Source: Tetrapisispora phaffii CBS 4417
Lineage: Eukaryota; Ascomycota; Saccharomycetes; Saccharomycetales; Saccharomycetaceae
Assembly: GCF_000236905.1 (NCBI RefSeq)
Contig: NC_016532.1
Coordinates: 186,001-250,000 of the forward strand
Direction: 5' to 3'
Length of the DNA stretch: 64,000 nucleotides
Made by a program: the position numbers and the translations under genes. Under the pieces are notes generated by a model, which ran no database searches, was not told where the DNA came from, and saw only the letters and a program-made list of their open reading frames with translations. Below are positions 19,757 to 31,832 of this stretch, piece by piece; the stretch's first letter is position 1; each line of letters opens with the position of its first letter.

Positions 19757-22390
19757 TTAATTTTTTTGTTTTAAACATTCTTTTAATTTATCAACATCAG
19801 TTAGGTATTGAGTAGAAATACCTTTGGAAATTTTTATCCATTCTTTACCATATTTAGGTTCATTTTTGTTAACTTGTTCAAGACAAGTATCAAGTGGTTT
19901 CTTTAATTTAATATAACATCTTGATAACCATATCCATGAATCTCCATATTTTGGATTGCTCTTAATTGACCTTTCTATCCATTTTAAACTTGTTGTGTAT
20001 TGTAAATCATTGAAAAATGAAATACCAATTTGTAATAATATTTTAAAGTTATTTTTTGTGTTTTTCAATGCATCTTGAAATAAGCCTTTCTTTGTAATAG
20101 ATTTTTTATCATTGACTAATAATAATTTTTCAACCCATAGATCTACATCATTGGGAAATTTAGAAAATGATTGTGATAATATATATTCAACTTGTTTTAA
20201 GTTTCCTGATCTTTTCTCTAAATTTATTTTACCTAAATACAACTCAGATGATGATGGATTTTTCACTATTGATAAATCAAGGTTTGATCTAGCCAATGTA
20301 ACTTTATTTAAGTAACTTTCATTTATCTCAGATAGTGCAATTGATAATTTTGGTTCAAATGGTAAACTTTCTATATCTAGTTTTAATTGTTTACATGCTT
20401 CCTCGTATTGACCTAAATCTCTATATATTTGACTTCGTTGTAATTTCAATTTAACATCTTTGGGAAACAAAACAATATATTCTTTCTCTAATAAGTTTAG
20501 TGCTTCCATATTCAATTGTCGAAACCTTAAATAATTGATATGTTTATAATAGATCTTTACAATGTCATTATTTTTATAACTTTTCAAAATATTTATAGAT
20601 TTTTCAAATACAGACTCAACTTCATTGAAATTCCCTAATTCACATAATATTTTTAATTTGGCTGTCCACATATCAACGTTCTCAGGTACAACTTCAATTG
20701 ATTTATTTAAAATCATAAGAGCTTTTTCAGGATCATAATTGTATCTCCATATTTCCTTAGCGTATATTAAAGATAAAATTGGATGTTTACGAATTATGTT
20801 ACTCTCTTTATCAAACGGATTGCTGAATAATATGGTTTCAAATGTGGAATAAAAAATCTCTAACTTATTAAGTGTCTCGCAGGTACGTTTCATTAGTGTC
20901 AATACGTTATATTGACTAGGATCTATGGATAACACATATTTAAAACCTATTACCTTACAATATGAATCTTCTAATTTTCTAAATTTTGCAATAATATTTG
21001 ATAGTGGTTCTTCAGAATTACAAACACTTAATGATTTCATTATTATCGCTTCAGCTGATTTTAAAAACTTATATTGTTTTTCTAAAATATGTGCTTCTTC
21101 AAGCCACTTCTCAAAAGTTATTTTAACGCCGTTTAAAAACAATTTCTCAAAGCAATTATCTGCTATCTTAATTAATTCTTCTAGAGTACAGTTGTCATTA
21201 AATTTCTCTTCTAAACTTAATGAAATAACACACAGTTTATATTCTTTAGGTAACATATTTTTAGCACTAATGAGTGACTTCTTGGCACCTTCGTAGGGCT
21301 GTGAATTAATTAATTTTATCCATAAATTAATACTATAGGGCACAAATTCCACAGCTTTCAATAGAATTTTAATCTTTTCATTCATGTCTGTTTCATAATC
21401 TGCAGCTAATTCCCATAGTTCTTCTTTCTTGGGGAGTTTAGTGATAGCCTTCCTTAAAAGTATTTGTTTGTTATTGTTATCGCTTTCTAAGTCAATAGCT
21501 TTAAGCCAAAGATTCAGTGACTGTAAATTATATTGTATACCTCTAGTGACAATAGTTCTACATAGTGCATTATTATTTTCATTTAATTTGATATTTTCTA
21601 ACCAAATTTCTTCCGATTTGGGACAATTTCTGCAACCTTCATTGAGTAATTTCTGTGCTAATTTTATATTTCTACAATTTTTTTCCAGTCTAGCTGACGC
21701 TATCCAACTGTCAGGATTCCTTGGGTCAGATTTTCTATATGATTTTAATATTGCACGCATTTTCTCTTTGGCTTCTTTTGAAGACTCATTATTGTAATTG
21801 TCACTCAAATCTTTTTCATGAATGTCATCCAATGCATCCAAGTAGTCTGTAGTTTCAGAAACTGAATCATTTTTTTTAATGTCAACAGCTGTGTCAATAA
21901 TTGTTCCTAATAATTTTTCTCTCTCTTCCGTTAATTTTGATAAATCTAAGGCATGTGAATTTGAACCCTTAGCGGAAGAGAGTAATGTATCAGGAGCAGC
22001 AAAAAATTTTCTATTCATCTGTTCCTCAAGTCTTTGTCTTTTATTTCTTCTAGTGATATCAGTAGCTTCTGGTAAATGCAACCATTCTGTATTGGATACT
22101 TTGGATAAGTTGGTTTTCAAATCAATAAAATTTGTAGCTTCATCGATATCTTTCTTGGATGCTTTCTTTCTGTTTCTATTTGCTAGTTTTTTGTCTATAT
22201 TCGTGAATATATTCTCAGCCTCTAGGTCAGCAGGATCTAATTCAATACTGTTATTGTTAAATCTCTTGGGAATTACATTGCTCTCATTACCTTTCTTACT
22301 ACCTCTAGTGGAAAATCCAGTTGCCCCACGTCCAATACCAGGAACATACCCAGGAGGGGGTTTTTTATCTAAAAATGCAGGTCTCTCCAT
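19757..22390 (-). CDS. PRP6: Prp6, U4/U6-U5 tri-snRNP splicing factor
   Basis: Spliceosomal tri-snRNP protein needed to hold U4/U6 and U5 together. The 877-residue product opens with the PRP1 N-terminal signature KKPPPGYVPGIGRGATGF at 9-26. From about residue 200 to the C-terminus it consists of HAT/TPR helical repeats (for example NPDSWIASARLEKNCRNIKLAQKLL, ENVDMWTAKLKILCELGNFN and KYGDSWIWLSRCY). Length matches S. cerevisiae Prp6 (899). Position next to LYS14 joins a chromosome IV gene to a chromosome II gene (YBR055C), as expected of the pre-duplication order. Confidence 0.96.
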   Translation of the reverse strand: MERPAFLDKKPPPGYVPGIGRGATGFSTRGSKKGNESNVIPKRFNNNSIELDPADLEAENIFTNIDKKLANRNRKKASKKDIDEATNFIDLKTNLSKVSNTEWLHLPEATDITRRNKRQRLEEQMNRKFFAAPDTLLSSAKGSNSHALDLSKLTEEREKLLGTIIDTAVDIKKNDSVSETTDYLDALDDIHEKDLSDNYNNESSKEAKEKMRAILKSYRKSDPRNPDSWIASARLEKNCRNIKLAQKLLNEGCRNCPKSEEIWLENIKLNENNNALCRTIVTRGIQYNLQSLNLWLKAIDLESDNNNKQILLRKAITKLPKKEELWELAADYETDMNEKIKILLKAVEFVPYSINLWIKLINSQPYEGAKKSLISAKNMLPKEYKLCVISLSLEEKFNDNCTLEELIKIADNCFEKLFLNGVKITFEKWLEEAHILEKQYKFLKSAEAIIMKSLSVCNSEEPLSNIIAKFRKLEDSYCKVIGFKYVLSIDPSQYNVLTLMKRTCETLNKLEIFYSTFETILFSNPFDKESNIIRKHPILSLIYAKEIWRYNYDPEKALMILNKSIEVVPENVDMWTAKLKILCELGNFNEVESVFEKSINILKSYKNNDIVKIYYKHINYLRFRQLNMEALNLLEKEYIVLFPKDVKLKLQRSQIYRDLGQYEEACKQLKLDIESLPFEPKLSIALSEINESYLNKVTLARSNLDLSIVKNPSSSELYLGKINLEKRSGNLKQVEYILSQSFSKFPNDVDLWVEKLLLVNDKKSITKKGLFQDALKNTKNNFKILLQIGISFFNDLQYTTSLKWIERSIKSNPKYGDSWIWLSRCYIKLKKPLDTCLEQVNKNEPKYGKEWIKISKGISTQYLTDVDKLKECLKQKN

Positions 22391-22846
22391 GTTCCTAATT
22401 TAATTTTCTATGATGCTCGACTTTTTACTTTTGATTTACAACTTTCATATCTTCAATCTATTAAATCTAAAGGGAAAAGATAAATTTAAGTTTAAAATAG
22501 CATCAATTAACGCAATTCTGAAAACGATTGTTGTTTTTCCTAATAGAATGCAAAATATTCTTTGGTAATTTAGAAGTGTATAATGCGGACAATTTAATTA
22601 ACAAAAATATTATGGTCACAACCTTTTAATATCTTGGGATAAAAATTAGGATAGCTAATATATACTTTGTACTATTTAATTTTCACCTCATCGCATCTCA
22701 TCTCGTCTGAAAATATATAATAGTAAAAGTATTGAAAATATACATATATATGTATCATGTGACTGTTTTCAAATACGAGCGGTTGCTGTGTTCAAAACTT
22801 TTTTTTTGTTATTTAACATTTACTAAAAATTTAATATAAAATAGTT
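22391..22846. other. Divergent region PRP6 / tRNA-Leu
   Basis: About 0.46 kb of AT-rich sequence with the PRP6 promoter and the upstream region of the tRNA. No other feature is seen. Confidence 0.5.
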
Positions 22847-22929
22847 GGAGGGTTGGCCGAGTGGTCTAAGGCGGCAGACTTAAGATCTGTTGGACGGTGT
22901 CCGCGCGAGTTCGAACCTCGCATCCTTCA
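22847..22929 (+). tRNA. tRNA-Leu (anticodon UAA)
   Basis: An 83-nt class II tRNA. The acceptor stem GGAGGGT pairs with ATCCTTC and is followed by discriminator A. The anticodon loop CTTAAGA gives UAA. The long variable arm is GGACGGTGTCC, and box B is GTTCGAACC. A T7 run just after the gene (22932-22938) serves as Pol III terminator. No intron. It matches the codon TTA, the favoured leucine codon in the highly expressed genes of this window. Confidence 0.97.
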
Positions 22930-24065
22930 AATTTTTTTATTAATCAAAACTATCTTGTAACTACCAAGTTGATTAAAGTTTTTAATGAGAAGTCACTATA
23001 AACATAGTGAAATTTATATCTGCTATCAAAAGTAGTAGATAATAAACCTGTGTATATTTAGACAATTCTTTATTCCTCATATCCCTTTGAGAAAAGTGAA
23101 TAATATATACTACGGCAAAATAATCTACAACAGATTGACATCGAAAATATCCTTCCTTTATGTTTGCAAACCTTCTCTGTGCATATAACATTTAAATTTA
23201 ATTCAACAAACAACCTTCATGACAATGTTCAAATAGATTTCTTGTTAAAATTAGTAATGTTTACGTGAGTAGTAATTTTACTTTTTGTCCACCATATTTT
23301 CTATTTCTGTAAATAACCAAATATGGCCTCTTAAAACTAAATATTAATGAAGGTTTAGATTTTAATTAATTATATTGAAGAATTTGAATTATATAATCTC
23401 TCAAGAATGCTATAACATTATTAATTGTTCTAAAATTGAGTTCATTCTTTCCCTAGAGATGCCAAAAAACAAAAACTTTTTTTATATCATAATTTTCTTT
23501 TTTCTTCGTAGTCACTGATTTATACACTTTCCAGTAAGGTCAAATAAGACTCAGTTCACTCTATATAATGCTTTGTATCCAAGGGTAATTATTTTCATAC
23601 AATTGATCTAAAAGAAGCTTCAAGAATTGAAGTTTTTTCAACTGAATTTTTAACCATGTTATTCATGGAACATATTCATTCAAAATTGAATAAACAGTTG
23701 CATAAAGGCACATTGACGGCGGTAAAGTTCTTAAAACTCAATCGTAGTTACACCTGTATACTTTTATGAAATATTGGATTCTAACTTGTACAGTTTAACG
23801 AGGTCTTTTTTTGTAACTCTCTTTATATGTTTATTTTGTAAGGGAATCTCCGAGACTATTCACAAAAACTAACTAAGAAACCAAAGAATTAAAGTATATT
23901 CGCCCAAAATTACTAATAAAGGATATATATAAGTGGATACATAAATATAATTTACAATTATAATTAACAGTCATATCTATTACTAAACCTATTTATGCTT
24001 ACTTTGTCAATTATATATAAACCAAATATTCGCTTTTTTACTTTTTATATAATAATAAAATAAAC
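22930..24065. other. Intergenic region tRNA-Leu to GH5 gene
   Basis: About 1.1 kb. After the tRNA terminator the sequence is AT-rich with no conserved reading frame. The last 150 bases, with TATATAAA-like sequence at about 24015, form a plausible promoter for the GH5 gene. Confidence 0.5.
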
Positions 24066-25481
24066 ATGAGCAATTTTAACCAACCTCCAAATATTGATCA
24101 AATATTTAAATACAGGACGAATTATGGTGTAAATTTAGGTTCTTTATTTGTTTTAGAATCCTGGATTTACGGTGATCTTTTTGATAAAGGTGGTGCTTCG
24201 GAATTAGATGCTATAAGGACACAAGTTAAATCATCATCAGTAGCTGCAACAGCAGCTAAATTGGCAAAACATTATAATGATTATATTTCATCAATTGCTT
24301 GGGATTATTTAGCAAATAAAGCTGGAACCACTGCCCTTAGAGTGCCAATTGGTTATTGGCATGTAAATAACGGAAATTTCACAAAAGATACTGTCTTTAG
24401 TGAAATTAGTGCGGTTTATCAGGCCGCTAAGCCTTGGGATATCTTAAAGCGTTTAATTGATAAAGCAAATTCATACCAGATTGGTATTTTAATAGATTTA
24501 CATGGTTTACCAGGGGGTGCAAATTCAGCTGCGCACAGTGGTTCTATCAATCAACCACCAACATTTTTTGATAATAATAAATTCAAAAGTTTAGTGATTG
24601 ATAATATCTTACCTTTTATTGTAAAGGACGTTTGTATAAATAAGCAAAATGTCATTGGACTACAAATAGTTAATGAGGCTGACTTTAATGAAAAGGCAGT
24701 TAATCAAAAAGATTATTATATAAGGGCTGTTAGCAAAATTAGAAATCTACAACCAACTCTTCCTGTTATAATTTCAGATGGTTGGTGGCCGGATCAATTT
24801 TCAAATTGGGTGAAGGATAATAATCTAGTCTCCAATGTAGTAATTGATACTCATATTTATAGATGTTATTCAGACAGCGATAAGTCCAAAAATGCTAACC
24901 AAATTATCAGCGAATTAAAGGACTCTATCAACATTCCTGCTGATGGAGCAGATTTTGTTGTTGGTGAATATTCATGTGTGCTTGATGAGCAAACATGGCA
25001 AAAGACATCAGGTGACAGAGGAACTATTATAAAAAACTTTGGTTTAGAACAAAATCGTCAATTTAAGATTAAAAGTTCTTGGGGATGGTTTTTCTGGACA
25101 TTGCAGTTTAAATATGGTGATGGTGGTGAATGGGGTTATATTCCCCAATGTGAAAAAGGTAATATTTTTCTTAGGGTAAGTAACCAAAACACAATACCGG
25201 TTGACCAAAATAGGATAGAAAGTATAATCAAAGACCATATCAACTATTGGAAAGATAAAGGAGGCGATAAAATGGAACATTGGAGATACATTGATGGGAT
25301 TTATAAAGCTGCTTATGATATACAAGCATTTCAAAGCTTTAAAAATTCGAGCATCGGAAGATGGGTTTCATGGACCAAACTCCGTAGGGATCACTATGTT
25401 GCTTTGAAAGGTAACAGCGCATATATGTGGGAATATGATCAAGGGTATGCTAGAGGTTTACAAGAATTTAACAAGCGTTAG
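24066..25481 (+). CDS. Glycoside hydrolase family 5 protein (YBR056W-like, exo-1,3-beta-glucanase related)
   Basis: A 471-residue GH5 protein related to fungal exo-beta-1,3-glucanases and orthologous by position to uncharacterised S. cerevisiae YBR056W (501). The (beta/alpha)8 signatures are present: GILIDLHGLPGGANS near 139-153, the acid/base pair N203-E204 in LQIVNEAD, DTHIY near 264-268, and nucleophile E301 in VVGEYS. There is no signal peptide, so it should stay inside the cell, unlike Exg1 and Spr1. The catalytic pair is intact. The substrate is unknown. Confidence 0.93.
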   Translation: MSNFNQPPNIDQIFKYRTNYGVNLGSLFVLESWIYGDLFDKGGASELDAIRTQVKSSSVAATAAKLAKHYNDYISSIAWDYLANKAGTTALRVPIGYWHVNNGNFTKDTVFSEISAVYQAAKPWDILKRLIDKANSYQIGILIDLHGLPGGANSAAHSGSINQPPTFFDNNKFKSLVIDNILPFIVKDVCINKQNVIGLQIVNEADFNEKAVNQKDYYIRAVSKIRNLQPTLPVIISDGWWPDQFSNWVKDNNLVSNVVIDTHIYRCYSDSDKSKNANQIISELKDSINIPADGADFVVGEYSCVLDEQTWQKTSGDRGTIIKNFGLEQNRQFKIKSSWGWFFWTLQFKYGDGGEWGYIPQCEKGNIFLRVSNQNTIPVDQNRIESIIKDHINYWKDKGGDKMEHWRYIDGIYKAAYDIQAFQSFKNSSIGRWVSWTKLRRDHYVALKGNSAYMWEYDQGYARGLQEFNKR

Positions 25482-25710
25482 TATTTTACGCTTTACTACC
25501 TATTTGAAACAATTACTGAGATATTGTTACACAATTCATAGTTCTTATTTAATATATTTAGTATCATCTAAAAGCAACAATGCTAAATAGATGCGTCAAT
25601 AGTTTAATATATTGAATTCATTACTTATTGGAATAGTTATTTAGATTAATATATTTAGTTGCTTGTTGAACTACAGTAATTAATCATGTAACTAATGCTA
25701 CACGGAGATC
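25482..25710. other. GH5 gene 3' flank
   Basis: AT-rich 3' flank of the GH5 gene leading into the hexanucleotide microsatellite; nothing else is seen. Confidence 0.4.
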
Positions 25711-25812
25711 TATATATCTATATCTATATCTATATCTATATCTATATCTATATCTATATCTATACCTATATCTATATCTATATCTATATCTATATATCTA
25801 TCTATATATATA
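25711..25812. repeat. Hexanucleotide microsatellite (TATATC)n
   Basis: About 100 bp of near-perfect TATATC/CTATAT repeats, around 15 units, with a few variant units (for example CTATACC near 25765). It creates a reading frame of alternating Tyr-Ile residues, which is an artefact of the repeat and not a gene. Confidence 0.95.
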
Positions 25813-26299
25813 AACATATATTATTTAAAGTAATCTGTCTAGTTCGAGAGATCTGTCTTATCGGACGCGCATGGCAGATTGATGGTTGTACAAGTAATAT
25901 GGATGCATTATGATTATGACATTGTATTCTTATAGGCATTTTGTTGTTACTGGTTGTTTCTAATTGTTCGGATCAAATCGTCGAATGCTACCAACTGTTA
26001 TAATATGGGGTTACTGAGATCTAATATTGAGCTGACTTCCCTAATTGGTACTCTAATTTGTCTTATTGTCATTAACTGCACAAACTGCAATAGTGTTAAA
26101 TGGATTAGCGTCATAATTATGGAAGCCAGTAAGGCAGTCAGATGCCCTAGTAGATTGGAGATTCAATGCCAGACCAACCAAAAAGCTTTAACTAGAATTA
26201 AAAAATGTCAGGAATCTGATACTTATAACAGAAGTTATAGTATCTATGATCCATTAGTTGTAAGGATAGATTATAAGAAATAGGATTAAATGAAGTCCA
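25813..26299. other. Decayed intergenic DNA before Ty remnant 1
   Basis: A 109-codon open frame (25954-26283) starts on TTG, not ATG, and resembles no protein or Ty domain I can recognise. Base composition is less AT-rich than the flanks, so part of this could be older mobile-element sequence. No firm call. Confidence 0.35.
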
Positions 26300-27035
26300 A
26301 GATTAATAAACGAGTCGTTTGGTTTATTCAGTCTATCTATCGTTTCACTTGTTCACTTGATATGTCGTTTAGTAAACCAATTGAAAAAACCTGGCATATA
26401 AAAGGAACCGAGTTTAACGATACATAAGTCTCAACTACACGGTTTCCTTGTAGTATTCTATCAGCATTTACTATTTATAGTTTCTAAAGTGAAAAAACCA
26501 ATCAGATTAAATATTATAAGTGTCAGAATTATTGTAGTGTATGTGACAGAACTAAGTGTTTATGACACTTTGAGTCCAGAACCAATAGATCACTTACTAA
26601 TGGAAAGAAGGTCCAGAACAATCTTCCAAGTGGTAGGTGAAAATTTCTCACTACAATGTAAATGGCTACATGATAAACACAGATGTACAATACAGCACTA
26701 AAGAGCCTAGGAGGATGAATGAACACGTACACATGTTCATTCAACTGTCAGATTAACTCATATATAAGGAGGGCATCTAACTCTATATAGAATAGTTTAA
26801 TTACACTAATAAAAGATCAATCGATTATTTAACTATAAAGAAGATGGACTATACTAGAGCAACTGAAGTAGCTAATGACACTACTTAGATGTTGGAACTA
26901 CCCAACATAAGCTTGTTTCTCCACAATAAGCCTTACCTACTAACTATGAACACTAACGAACATCTTAACCACCCAGTCAACGTCAAGAACATCGAACCTG
27001 TTGCTGGTTGAACGCTTGTTTCTCCACAAAAAATA
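26300..27035 (+). mobile_element. Decayed Ty-like retrotransposon remnant 1 (LTR promoter plus gag start)
   Basis: This region and 46440-46760 share recognisable sequence. Shared parts are an AACGAG-type upstream block, a TATA promoter (CATATAAAAGGAACCG at about 26395), TTTACTATTTATAGTTT (about 26467) and AATCAGATTAAATAT (about 26502). A coding start at 26946 follows (MNTNEHLNHPVNVKNIEPV, then a stop), paralleled in the second copy. TGTTGG...CCAACA at 26890-26907 looks like Ty-type LTR termini brought together. About 400 bp between the promoter block and the coding start are absent from copy 2. No protease, integrase, RT or RNase H remains. It lies 170-900 bp upstream of tRNA-Gln, the usual target zone of Ty1/copia elements. 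Confidence 0.6.
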
Positions 27036-27202
27036 GTTTAGTATCTTAAGGTTAGATATTAATATTACTATGTAAGCTAAAAAGAACATGACAAGATCCC
27101 CAAGATACTAGTCAGTTATGCAAACATTTGACCGTTGTCCGGAAACCCTAGTTTATGTCACTTCATCATAATCCCATAAAACAAGTAAAACCGAATTGTC
27201 AC

Positions 27203-27274
27203 GGTCCTATAGTGTAGTGGTTATCACTGTCGGTTTTGATCCGACCAACCCCGGTTCGAATCCGGGTAGGACCT
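27203..27274 (+). tRNA. tRNA-Gln (anticodon UUG)
   Basis: A 72-nt tRNA. The acceptor stem GGTCCTA pairs with TAGGACC, discriminator T. The anticodon loop TTTTGAT gives UUG. Box A (TAGTGTAGTGG) and box B (GGTTCGAATCC) are intact. A T6 run at 27276-27281 terminates Pol III transcription. The sequence is nearly identical to S. cerevisiae tQ(UUG). Confidence 0.97.
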
Positions 27275-27989
27275 CTTTTTTGCTTCCATTGTCTCAATGG
27301 CTTAAGAGCACATTGAAATATAAACAAATTGATAACTAAAAATAACTGAAGATAAGCTACATGGATACAGATCATTCAAATCATCAATCTCTCTCACTAA
27401 TCCATTCTTTAAATAGATACATGTTAAAAAAATTGCTCGAAAAGTAGGCTAGTGTCTTGTTCTCCTTGGCTTCAATTAAAAAACAGACATCCTTTGTGCC
27501 ACACACCTACTGTTGAATCTTTCCAACTTTAAAAGGTAACCAATATACACTTATTTCCTTTTGCATTCTTATCTAACCAAGTATATTACGAAATACAAAA
27601 AGTTACCATTCATTGAAGAAGCAAATATATTTCGTCGAGGCTTAAATTATTTAAACCGCGGCTGAATTTTTCATGTAGTCTCTCGTGACAGGTAACTAAT
27701 ATACTGTAAGATCGTGCAGAAAACTACCAATTTGAAAATTTAGCTATGCAGGATTTCCAGTTTAAAACATTTTCGATGAGCTGAGCCTACTTAACCAGGA
27801 ACTACATAAACAGTTACATATATAAATGTCACGATGAGATGAGTTCATGATTGGTTGACAGTTTCTTACGATGATTATGTTTTACGTTTTATGTTTTCTT
27901 TGCTTTGATTTTCCAAAGTGAATCAATTCGTCAACAAGATAAAAAGATCTAGAATACAGATCAAATAACACATACATATACACACAACC
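27275..27989. other. Intergenic region tRNA-Gln to CYSTM gene
   Basis: About 0.7 kb. It holds the tRNA terminator and the upstream region of the small CYSTM gene. No repeat or further gene is seen. Confidence 0.5.
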
Positions 27990-28220
27990 ATGGGTCATCA
28001 TCATCATCCTCCACAACCAGCTTATTACCAACAACAACAGCCTGTTTACCAACTACAGCAGCCACAACCAATATATATCCAACAAAATCCACCATCAAAT
28101 AATGACAACTGTTGTGGTGCATGTTGTGGTGGATGCTGTGGTGCTTTGTGGAGTTGTTTCACAGTTATTTCACAAGTTTTATGTTGTTGTTGTATATTAG
28201 AAGCATGTTGTGTATTTTGA
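27990..28220 (+). CDS. CYSTM-family cysteine-rich miniprotein (Mnc1/YDR034W-B-like)
   Basis: A 76-residue tail-anchored protein of the CYSTM (cysteine-rich transmembrane module) type, orthologous by position and architecture to S. cerevisiae YBR056W-A (MNC1) and YDR034W-B. It begins with MGHHHHPPQP, followed by a Gln/Pro/Tyr-rich segment (11-36). The C-terminal module runs from about 40 to 76 and contains CCGACCGGCCG, a hydrophobic stretch and CCCCILEACC. Twelve cysteines cluster in the last 35 residues. Members sit at the plasma membrane and have been linked to stress and metal tolerance. The His-rich start could favour metal binding; that is inference. Confidence 0.93.
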   Translation: MGHHHHPPQPAYYQQQQPVYQLQQPQPIYIQQNPPSNNDNCCGACCGGCCGALWSCFTVISQVLCCCCILEACCVF

Positions 28221-30439
<2,219 letters not shown>

Positions 30440-30604
30440 ATATCCAGACATTGTCAGACAATTCCAATTCTTATTTTTTAAATATATAAGATTATTAAAA
30501 TTATTTGGAGAAATACACGATGGTAATTCCCATTGTTAATAATTAAATGCCTCCAATTAATGATACAATTATTTAAATAATAATAGAAGTTAATTTATTT
30601 ATCA

Positions 30605-31441
30605 TCAATATTTTTGATTAGTTTTAAGTTTATCAATTTGTTTTTGTAATGCTTTATTTTCCTTCTTTATTAATTCTAGTTCAATATCAATTTTTTTTGA
30701 ATTCTCATAAGATATTAAATTCGACATTGTTTGATTCTCTCCTACTAATTGTTCTATTTGCGTTACTATGCCTTGAGATATCGACTCAAGGTCAATATTA
30801 CTGTATTTTGCAACATTATTTTGAGGATCTAATGCTAATGCTGTCATAATATTCCTTAAATCTCCTTTGCTTTTCGATAATTCTATTTCTTTCTTATTGA
30901 GTGCCGATGACAGAGCTCTAAATATTTCTATATAATTTTTTGATTTTAACTGTTTAGTGTTATTCTGATTATCTTCTTTTTGCTTTTTTTTGTTTCTAAC
31001 TTTGTTTCCTGAACCCGTCGTAATAGAAGTCTTATACTTATTCAGTTCATCTTGTAACTCCTGTATTTTTTTGTCCTTTTCTCTCAATATTTTTCTTGCA
31101 TTTTGTTCATTCAAATTGTTATTAAAAAGTTTGTTGTTTTCGTTTATTTGTTGATTATTAGTACCATTGGTTCTTATATTGTTACTGCCTTTATATGCAT
31201 AACTTTGTTCATTGAAATTATTATATTCTGACCAAACCTGTCCTTGTACTTGATTTGTAGATGTTGGCTTAAAATTTGATGGTATATTCTCACCTGATAG
31301 CATTGTGTTTTGATTAAAGATTCCAAGATTATTCATATAAATTTCACCCATATTTATGGAATTATTCTGTTTGTTGTTACATATTTGTGAATTCTTTACT
31401 TCATTTGGATAAAAATCTTTACCGTTACTGTTATACTCCAT
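30605..31441 (-). CDS. MUM2: Mum2, subunit of the mRNA m6A methyltransferase complex
   Basis: Yeast relative of WTAP, partner of Ime4 and Slz1 in the complex that methylates mRNA during meiosis. The 278-residue protein has an Asn/Gln-rich, probably disordered N-terminal half. The WTAP/Mum2 coiled-coil region runs from about 118 to 275, with RALSSALNKKEIELSKSKGD near 175-194 and NIMTALALDPQNNVAKYSN near 197-215. S. cerevisiae Mum2 is longer (366), mostly in the disordered part. Convergent with ARO3 at only 165 bp. The position before UBP14 equals YBR057C-YBR058C. Confidence 0.92.
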   Translation of the reverse strand: MEYNSNGKDFYPNEVKNSQICNNKQNNSINMGEIYMNNLGIFNQNTMLSGENIPSNFKPTSTNQVQGQVWSEYNNFNEQSYAYKGSNNIRTNGTNNQQINENNKLFNNNLNEQNARKILREKDKKIQELQDELNKYKTSITTGSGNKVRNKKKQKEDNQNNTKQLKSKNYIEIFRALSSALNKKEIELSKSKGDLRNIMTALALDPQNNVAKYSNIDLESISQGIVTQIEQLVGENQTMSNLISYENSKKIDIELELIKKENKALQKQIDKLKTNQKY

Positions 31442-31832
31442 TACACTAATTGACCTTCCTTTTGAGAGTTTTCTTATTCAAACTATTTTTCAATTAACGA
31501 TCTTAATAAAAAGTTATGCATTAAATATCAGTTTTCTATCAAACTTATCATAAACTGGCACACACAAACACTCAAATTGTCATTAGTAGAAGAAGGACAA
31601 GTAGCAGTAATAATATCAGTCTTATTATGTATATTTATGCTAATATTATTAATATATAGAATTACTCGTTAACTATTCAATTCAATTTTTTTCCAGTGCG
31701 GCCCCAAAACAAAGAACATCTCTAAGATTTATATTCTGAAACACAAGATGAAGCAGATATATGTAGATCCATAAGATAAATTATTACTAGTTAGTACTAA
31801 TATCATATTAAAAAATACCTATGTGTATCTAT
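31442..31832. other. Intergenic region MUM2 upstream / UBP14 downstream
   Basis: About 0.39 kb, AT-rich. It contains the MUM2 promoter; no other signal is seen. Confidence 0.5.

Noticed and set aside
21879..22403. 174-codon frame antisense to PRP6
   Set aside because: Lies entirely opposite the conserved PRP6 N-terminal region; composition is a mirror of that gene.
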